Position numbers and translations under genes: made by a program. 6,059 nt of DNA from Oscillospiraceae bacterium (GTDB lineage Bacteria > Bacillota > Clostridia > Oscillospirales > Acutalibacteraceae): contig DNXM01000125.1 of NCBI GenBank assembly GCA_003505905.1, positions 13,787-19,845 of the forward strand. The letters are read 5' to 3'. Position 1 is the first letter of the stretch; each line of letters starts with the position of its first letter. The notes under the pieces were generated by a model, which was given only the letters and a program-made list of their open reading frames with translations, was not told where the DNA came from and searched no databases. Of the stretch, positions 1-5,500 are shown in pieces.

Positions 1-234
1 AGCGTGGTGACGGATAATATTGTGGTCGATACGCACGGTCAAATCGGCGGAATCAGCCCGAAGCCCTATCAGTACAGCACCATCGAAAACAATGCCGCAT
101 ACGGCGTTATGAAACTGAATGCGGTTTTCAACAACCCGTTTGGCGGTGATTATTCCCTGCGGGTGGATAGCATTGCACTCGGTCAAATGAGTGCTTTTGA
201 ACCGCTTCCCGTTTCAAGCATGGGTCGCTATTAA
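1..234 (+). CDS. 3' end of an unidentified gene (partial)
   Basis: The frame is open from the left edge of the window and ends at TAA 232-234, giving at least 77 residues. GTG codons at 4 and 7 are in frame, but no ribosome binding site can be seen before them, so the gene very probably begins outside the window. I do not recognise the family. The visible tail is rich in Asn, Gly, Ser and Tyr. It has alternating hydrophobic stretches (for example DNIVVDTHG and DYSLRVDSIALGQ) that suggest beta strands, and it ends in SMGRY. No transmembrane helix, LPXTG-like anchor or catalytic motif is visible. A beta-rich C-terminal domain of an enzyme or surface protein is possible but unproven. A hairpin with a T-run follows the stop within 10 bases, so the transcript probably ends there. 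The neighbour on its right is transcribed towards it. Confidence 0.6.
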   Translation, partial: SVVTDNIVVDTHGQIGGISPKPYQYSTIENNAAYGVMKLNAVFNNPFGGDYSLRVDSIALGQMSAFEPLPVSSMGRY

Positions 235-240
235 AAGAAG

Positions 241-284
241 AACAGCTTCGCTTTTCCAATCGGACGAGCGGAGCTGTTTTTTAC
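241..284. terminator. Shared (bidirectional) rho-independent terminator
   Basis: AACAGCTTCGC (241-251) pairs with GCGGAGCTGTT (268-278), giving 11 pairs with one G-T wobble and a 16-base loop. On the plus strand the stem runs into a T-run (277-282), as expected for ending the gene that stops at 234. On the minus strand the stem is followed by TTCTTCTTTT-like sequence, a weaker T-rich tail, so it may also end the leftward operon whose last stop codon is at 281-283. The hairpin lies between two convergent stop codons 46 bases apart. Confidence 0.8.
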
Positions 285-1048
285 AATTCTATCCATTGCT
301 TGAGCGTGTCTGCTTCTTGGGGCAGGCTCGTTTTTTGTCCGTCCGGCATGAATTCCAACAGGCAAAAGCGGTTTTGTTCATCGGAACGGGCAAGAGCGAA
401 AAACGATTCCCATTCGTTTTTGGCATAAGCGAGAGGTTGCTTTGCTTCACCGTGCCAGTTGAACACATGAAGATTGGTGACAAAGGGGAGTATCGCTTTC
501 AAATACGCCTGATTTTCGGCAAAGGTCTTATGCTGATTCGGCTGCCAATACATTTTTACATTTTCTCGGTCGATTTCCCGTAGGAGCGTTCTTGCGGAAT
601 CAAGCTCATCCGTCAGTGTGTTGGGATGGCATTCAAAGCAAAGCTGAAGTCCGTCTTTCTCTGCCTGCTCCGCAAGAAAAACGGCTTCCCGTACCCATTC
701 CTTTCGCTCTTGTTCCGTTACGGCCGCAGAGCCTTTTGTGCCTGCCCAAATGCGCACGATGTCGGTGTGAAGAGCCTTTGCGTTTGCCCGAATCTTTTCA
801 TATTCGGCAAGCCGGCTTGTTCGGTCGGGAATCAAGCCGAGCTTGTAGTAGGTTCCGTAGGATGAAACCGTCAGCCCTGCCGAAACGGTCTTTTCATAAA
901 CCTCTGCGGCTCGCTTTGTGTCCCCGAGCGGCACATGAACATCCGAACCCCATTCAATGGCATGAAGTCCGCTTTGTTTGGCAATTTCAATGATTTCTTC
1001 GCAGGAGAGCGAACGAAACGAAACGGATACAAGTCCGCCGATGAGCAT
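281..1048 (-). CDS. Sugar phosphate isomerase/epimerase-like TIM-barrel protein
   Basis: The 255-residue length is typical of the xylose-isomerase-like TIM-barrel superfamily (AP endonuclease 2-type fold), which includes sugar isomerases, epimerases and IolE-like dehydratases. Visible strand-end signatures are AIEWGSDVHV (30-39), VRIWAG (98-103), CFECHPNTLTD (138-148), MYWQPNQH (166-173), LHVFNWHG (193-200) and LLEFMPDG (230-237). Glu139, His194 and Glu232 sit where this family usually places divalent-metal or catalytic residues; that assignment is an inference from position. No signal peptide is seen, so the protein is cytoplasmic. The ATG at 1046-1048 is preceded by GGAGGAAG (1053-1060) at suitable spacing. 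It lies 14 bases after the stop of the dehydrogenase gene, so the two are almost certainly co-transcribed. The exact substrate cannot be read from sequence. Pairing with a 2-hydroxyacid dehydrogenase suggests sugar or sugar-acid metabolism. Confidence 0.85.
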   Translation of the reverse strand: MLIGGLVSVSFRSLSCEEIIEIAKQSGLHAIEWGSDVHVPLGDTKRAAEVYEKTVSAGLTVSSYGTYYKLGLIPDRTSRLAEYEKIRANAKALHTDIVRIWAGTKGSAAVTEQERKEWVREAVFLAEQAEKDGLQLCFECHPNTLTDELDSARTLLREIDRENVKMYWQPNQHKTFAENQAYLKAILPFVTNLHVFNWHGEAKQPLAYAKNEWESFFALARSDEQNRFCLLEFMPDGQKTSLPQEADTLKQWIEL

Positions 1049-1062
1049 AATTCTTCCTCCGT

Positions 1063-2082
1063 TTACGCCATGGTGGCGAGCATTTTTTCGCTGACCTCGT
1101 AACGGGTGGCTTGCCCTTGCGAGAAAAGCAGGAATTCATTGAGCATATATTCGCCCATTCGCTGAATCTCGTTTCCGATGGAGCCTGCCAGATGAGGGGA
1201 TAAAAAGACATTGCTCATCGAATACAGTCGACTGCCCGACTCGGGCGGTTCGGGGTAGGTGACATCCAGCACAGCCGCACGGTTCGGCTTTTGCGTGAGT
1301 GCGTCAATCAAATCGTTTTCGTTCACTTGTCTGCCGCGCCCCGTGTTGAGAAACACCGCATTTTCGCCCATTTTTTCGAAGCAGGAACGGTTGATGATGT
1401 TTTCGGTCTGTGCATTGTTTGCCAAATGATTGGAAATGACCGAACAGCGTTCAAACACCTCTTCAATTCGTTCAAGCTTGGTTACGCCTAATTCCCTGAC
1501 TTTTTCCTCGGGTAAAAACGGGTCAAAAACAAACACATTCAGTTTGTAATTTTTCAGCATTTGAATGACCAGCGTGCCAATCATCCCGGCACCTAAAATG
1601 CCGATGCTCGTGTTGTAATTGCCCGGATACGGCTTGCCGCTGTCGTGTTGCGTCCATTGATCGGTCTGTCCGTTGTGGAGCGTTTGAAAAAAGCCCTTGT
1701 TCGCCAAAATAATTTCGGAAACCGCAACCTCGGCAACGGGCACGGCGTTTGCGCCCCATGCCGAAAAAATACGCACACCGTTTTCCATAAATGGCTTGGC
1801 AAAGTGTTGCACGCTTCCCGCTGCATAAAAAACGGCTTTCAAGGCAGGGAAAATCCGTTTAACCTCGTCGGCGTTGAGCGTAACCATGCCCCAAGTGGAA
1901 AAAATGTATTCCACCGCTTGAAATCGGCGGGTGCTTTTGTTTTGCTCAATGAAAGCGGCATCATAACAGCGGTCAAAAAAACGCAGGTGCTCGCCGAGCG
2001 CATTTCGCACCGGTTCGGCATAGGCGTTTTGAATGTCGGCTTCCGCACCCAAAAACAGTGCAATCGGTTTGTTGTTTTCCAT
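1063..2082 (-). CDS. D-isomer-specific 2-hydroxyacid dehydrogenase, NAD-dependent
   Basis: This 339-residue protein has the normal length and two-domain layout of the D-2-hydroxyacid dehydrogenase family (D-lactate, glycerate and phosphoglycerate dehydrogenase relatives), which interconvert 2-keto acids and D-2-hydroxyacids. The Rossmann core starts at SIGILGAGMIG, with the GxGxxG motif at 164-169. Asp187 in VFVFDP ends the second strand, which favours NAD over NADP. The catalytic set is complete: Arg249 in LNTGRG, Glu278 in TYPEPPE and His297 in LSPHLAG, with usual family spacing. The N-terminal 100 residues and the last 30 or so form the substrate domain, which is too divergent to name the substrate. 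The ATG at 2080-2082 follows GGAAAGGGAAG (2091-2101) with an 8-base gap. It is the first gene of a leftward operon with the isomerase-like gene, driven by the promoter at 2114-2142. No defect is seen. Confidence 0.9.
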   Translation of the reverse strand: MENNKPIALFLGAEADIQNAYAEPVRNALGEHLRFFDRCYDAAFIEQNKSTRRFQAVEYIFSTWGMVTLNADEVKRIFPALKAVFYAAGSVQHFAKPFMENGVRIFSAWGANAVPVAEVAVSEIILANKGFFQTLHNGQTDQWTQHDSGKPYPGNYNTSIGILGAGMIGTLVIQMLKNYKLNVFVFDPFLPEEKVRELGVTKLERIEEVFERCSVISNHLANNAQTENIINRSCFEKMGENAVFLNTGRGRQVNENDLIDALTQKPNRAAVLDVTYPEPPESGSRLYSMSNVFLSPHLAGSIGNEIQRMGEYMLNEFLLFSQGQATRYEVSEKMLATMA

Positions 2083-2113
2083 AGCTGATACTTCCCTTTC
2101 CTAACTGCTTGCT

Positions 2114-2142
2114 ATTATATCACGCCGTTGAACAGGTGTAAA
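2114..2142 (-). promoter_or_regulatory. Sigma-A-type promoter of the leftward dehydrogenase-isomerase operon
   Basis: Read on the minus strand, TTTACA (2142-2137) and TATAAT (2119-2114) are separated by exactly 17 bases. The -10 box is a perfect consensus and carries the extended TGn element (TGATATAAT). The -35 box matches TTGACA at five of six positions. The expected start near 2107 gives a leader of about 25 bases that contains the ribosome binding site at 2091-2101. Confidence 0.8.
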
Positions 2143-2171
2143 CAAGGAAAATTTCGTCAACAAAAAGTAAA

Positions 2172-2211
2172 AATCCGTTTGATATCCCACCTTTTTATGG
2201 ACAAACCGATT
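2172..2211. repeat. Inverted repeat over the -35 box of the STAS-NRPS promoter; candidate operator
   Basis: AATCCGTTTG (2172-2181) and CAAACCGATT (2202-2211) are reverse complements at nine of ten positions, separated by 20 bases. The right arm overlaps the rightward -35 box (2198-2203), and the whole dyad lies between the two divergent promoters. The 30-base centre-to-centre distance is roughly three helical turns, which would suit a dimeric or tetrameric regulator binding one face of the DNA. No T-run follows, so a terminator is unlikely. The operator role is inferred. Confidence 0.5.
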
Positions 2212-2226
2212 AACTTAATATATAAT
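2198..2226 (+). promoter_or_regulatory. Sigma-A-type promoter of the STAS-NRPS operon
   Basis: TGGACA (2198-2203, five of six matches to TTGACA) and a perfect TATAAT (2221-2226) are separated by 17 bases. The spacer is very AT-rich next to the -10. Transcription should start near 2233, giving a leader of about 37 bases before the ATG at 2270. The -35 box is overlapped by the right arm of the inverted repeat at 2172-2211. Confidence 0.75.
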
Positions 2227-2229
2227 TAT

Positions 2230-2245
2230 TTTGCATATTTGCAAA
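2230..2245. repeat. Short palindrome at the predicted transcription start
   Basis: TTTGCA (2230-2235) and TGCAAA (2240-2245) are a perfect 6-base dyad around a TATT centre, placed on or just after the predicted rightward start of transcription. It could be a repressor half-site pair or a small leader hairpin. In AT-rich DNA a 6-base dyad can also occur by chance. Confidence 0.3.
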
Positions 2246-2253
2246 TCTGTCGA

Positions 2254-2261
2254 AGAAGAGG
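2254..2261 (+). promoter_or_regulatory. Ribosome binding site that fixes the STAS gene start
   Basis: AGAAGAGG ends 8 bases before the ATG at 2270. An upstream in-frame TTG at 2231 would extend the protein by 13 residues. It lies at or before the predicted transcription start and has no ribosome binding site, so 2270 is chosen. Confidence 0.7.
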
Positions 2262-2269
2262 TATATAAG

Positions 2270-2569
2270 ATGGAATTCAAAACAACAACGGTTGACAACA
2301 ATGTCGTGCTTTGTCCGATGGGCAGGCTCGATTCTACGACTGCGGGCGAATTTGAAGCGAATGCTTTGCCGTTGATTACCGATGCAGTTGCATCGTTCAC
2401 AGTGGATATGAACGAGGTCGATTTTATTTCCTCCAAGGGGCTTCGTGTGCTTGTTTCCGCACATAAAAAGCTGAACGGCAAGAAGCTGATTCTTGTCGGC
2501 GTCAACAATTCCGTCAAAGAGGTTTTGAAGCTTTCGGGTTTGCTGAAAATCTTTGATGTTCGGGAATAA
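2270..2569 (+). CDS. STAS-domain protein, anti-sigma factor antagonist type (SpoIIAA/RsbV-like)
   Basis: This 99-residue protein is a single complete STAS domain, the usual size for anti-sigma-factor antagonists. It opens with two strands ending in the LCPMGRLDSTTAGEFE region (14-29), which matches the common 'G.lD..ta..l' pattern. It continues to VDFISSKGLRVLVSA (50-64), the diagnostic loop whose second serine (Ser55) corresponds to the phosphorylated serine of SpoIIAA/RsbV. It ends with the KKLILVGVNNSVKEVLKLSGL segment. Known members bind a kinase-type anti-sigma factor when unphosphorylated and free the sigma factor; a PP2C phosphatase reactivates them. Here it is the first gene after a strong promoter and is followed 21 bases later by an NRPS gene, so the two are probably co-transcribed. 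No kinase, phosphatase or sigma gene is in the window. It could act in a partner switch controlling the cluster, or bind another protein. Confidence 0.88.
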   Translation: MEFKTTTVDNNVVLCPMGRLDSTTAGEFEANALPLITDAVASFTVDMNEVDFISSKGLRVLVSAHKKLNGKKLILVGVNNSVKEVLKLSGLLKIFDVRE

Positions 2570-2590
2570 CCGTGACGGGAGGATTGAACT

Positions 2591-5500
2591 ATGAGTGAAT
2601 ATATTGCTCCGCAAAATGCCAAGCAGGAGCTTGTCTGCAAGGCGATGGAAAAGGTTTTGCGCCGTTCACAGGTTGGAATTTCGGATGACTTTTTTAACCT
2701 CGGTGCCGATGCGGAGGCGGTTGCATCCCTTGCAAAGCTTTTGCGTGGCTTCGGGGTTGCTTCTGCGGATATTATGAACGGCAGGACACCCGAAGTGATT
2801 GCCGGGGCTCTTTGCGATATGACCGAGCTATACCGAAGCACCGTGCAGGGACGAAGCCGTGCACCGCTCACGGACAGCCAACTCGGCATTTATTTGGAAT
2901 GTGTGGCAAACCCCGAAAGCACGATGTATAACAACCCCATTGAGGTCGTTCTTTCGGATGCTACAGACTGTTCCGACGAAGACATCAAGCAAAAAATCGA
3001 CGGTGTGCTTCGCCTTCATCCGGCGCTGTATGCCCGTTTTGAAGTGCAGGATGATACGGTTTATATGGTGAGAGAGCCGTTCCCCAAGGAGGGAATCTGC
3101 AAAGTCTGCAATGAAATCGACTTTTCTCTGCGTCCGTTTGAGCTGAACGCCGCTCCGCTCTGCCGTTGCTCTGCCTGCCGAAAAGGCGGAAAGCTCACCG
3201 TGTTTATCGAGGCGCATCACACGGTAGAGGACGGAACCTCGGTTGCCGTTCTCATTGAGCAAATCGCCCAAGCGTTTGCCGGGTTACCTCTTGAAGAAGA
3301 AAAGGTCGACGCCTTTTCGATTTATGAAGCCGAGCAAGCGGTTTTGCAATCGGGTATCAAGCCCAAAGCAGACGCTTATTTTGAAGCACTTTTGAGCGAT
3401 GTGGATACCGATGCGGGGCTTTTGCCCGACTTTAAGTCGGACAACAAAAAGCTTTTTCCCGTCAGGCGATTCAGCCGTATGCTCGATACCGCCAAAGCGG
3501 AAAAGCTTTCGGACGGAAAAAACATTACCAAAAGCACGCTGTTTATGGGCGTGTTTGGTTACACAATGCTCAAATATGCGGGCAGTGAATCAACCGTTAT
3601 TTCCGCAGCGGAAACCGGCAGAAGAAGTTCGCTTTTGGATCATACGGTTTCTATGTTTGTGCGCACACTCCCCGTGGTGATTCGCCCCGATGAGGAAAAA
3701 ACGGGTACGGAATTCCTCCGGGAATTGCAGGTGCAGTTTAACGATACCTTTGCATACGATTTCGTTTCCTACGGCGACCTTGCCCGCACATACGGCATCA
3801 ACGCCGACAATGCTTTTGTGTATCAGTCATCTATGTTCGCCGATGAAACCGTCAACGGTATTTCGGTGGATGTCAAGGTGAGAGAATACGGTCATGCGTT
3901 TGCTAAGCTCAGCAGTTCCGTGCTGAAAAGCAAAGACGGCTATGAATTGAGAATCGACTACCGCAGTGATTTATACACCGAGGAAACGCTCGATGGCTTT
4001 GCGCAGACCTATCAGCTTGTTTTGGATTCGATTTTGGATGATGTTGCGCTGAAAGACATTCGGCTTGTCAACGAAGAGCAGGAGAACAAGCTCGACACCT
4101 TCAACAGCACGCTTCCCCTTGACAAAACGGAAACCTTTGTCAAGGGCTTCAAACGCAACTACATCAAATACGGCGAAAAAACGGCTCTTGTTTTCAAAGA
4201 TAGAAAATATACCTACCTTGAGCTGAATGACATCACCGACCGTCTTGCCGTTTATTTGCATCGGCACGGAATCGGACGGGATGCCGTCGTGTCGATTTTA
4301 ATTCCCCGATGCGACTATATGGCAATCCTTTCGCTGGCTGTACTCAAGGCAGGCGGAATTTATGAACCGCTTGACCCGAATTATCCGCCGGAGCGATTGA
4401 ATTTTATGTGTAAGGATGCCCGGACACGGCTTTTGATTGCCGAGCGAAGCCTTGCACCCCTTGTTTCGGAATACGAGGGCGAAATCCTTTATCTTGACGA
4501 AATGGATGCGCTTCTTGCCGAAATCGACCCCAAGGAAGCGGAACAGATAGAAGAGCCGACGGCAGAGGATACCTATGTTCTGCTCTACACCTCCGGTACG
4601 ACGGGGACGCCGAAGGGCTGTATGCTCACCCATCGAAACATCATGTCGTTCATTGATGCCTATACGCCGATTGCGGAAATAACGAGCGATTCCAAGACCA
4701 CTTCTTACGCAAGCTACGGCTTTGACGCACATATGGCTGACCTTTATCCGTCCCTCTATAACGGTTGCGAGCTCCATATTATCCCGGATGAAATTCGGCT
4801 GAACTTTCCCGAGTTGAAAAAATATTTTGAGGAGAACGGCATCACCAACTGCTGCATGACCACACAGGTCGCTCGGCAGTTCGCATCCGAATACGATGAT
4901 GTAAAGGACCTCAAATATTTGGTGGCAGGCGGCGAAAAGCTGATTCCGTATCCGCTGAATGACAGCTTTCATATTATCAACGCCTACGGTCCGACGGAGT
5001 GTACGATTTGCGTGACCATGCTGGTGGTTGACCGAGAGTATGACGATATACCCATCGGTAAGCCCATGCCGAACAACCACATTTTTGTTGTGGATAAATT
5101 CGGCAGAAGACTGCCGGTCGGCGCACCGGGTGAGCTGATTATCTGCGGTCCGCAGGTCGGCAAGGGCTATTTGAACCGCAGGGAGCAGACCGAAAAGGTG
5201 TTTGTTCCCAATACATACGAAGAAGCTCCCGACCGAAACCATCAAAACTGCTACAAAACAGGGGACATTGTCCGCTATCTTCCCGACGGAAACATTCAAT
5301 TTATCGGACGCAGAGATTTACAGGTGAAAATTCGAGGGTACCGCATTGAATTGAGCGAAGTGGAAAAGGTCATTCGTGACTATCCGGCGGTTACCGATGC
5401 GACCGTGATTGCCGTTGATGACCACGGCGGCAAGGTGATTCACGCTTATTTTGTTGCAAGGGAACCAATCGAAATCAGTGACCTTGAAAAGTTTATCAAA

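Noticed and set aside
4..9. GTG codons at 4 and 7 as real starts for the first gene
   Set aside because: The frame is open to the window edge and no ribosome binding site is visible in the three bases available, so truncation by the window is the simpler reading.
191..993. Plus-strand open frames at 191-583, 592-993 and 626-865
   Set aside because: They are antisense to the isomerase-like gene. Their translations are Arg/Cys/Phe-rich with no family features, and the first one runs through the terminator hairpin.
2231..2269. Longer STAS start at TTG 2231
   Set aside because: It is at or before the predicted transcription start and has no ribosome binding site. The ATG at 2270 has AGAAGAGG at 8 bases.
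2215..2889. Minus-strand open frame of 224 codons opposite the STAS gene and NRPS start
   Set aside because: It is Ser/Thr-rich antisense translation, and it runs through the promoter and both ribosome binding sites of the plus-strand operon. The plus-strand STAS and carrier motifs are clear.
4298..5299. Minus-strand open frame of 333 codons
   Set aside because: It lies entirely opposite the adenylation domain, whose core motifs are all in the plus frame. The translation shows no family motif and no ribosome binding site supports it.
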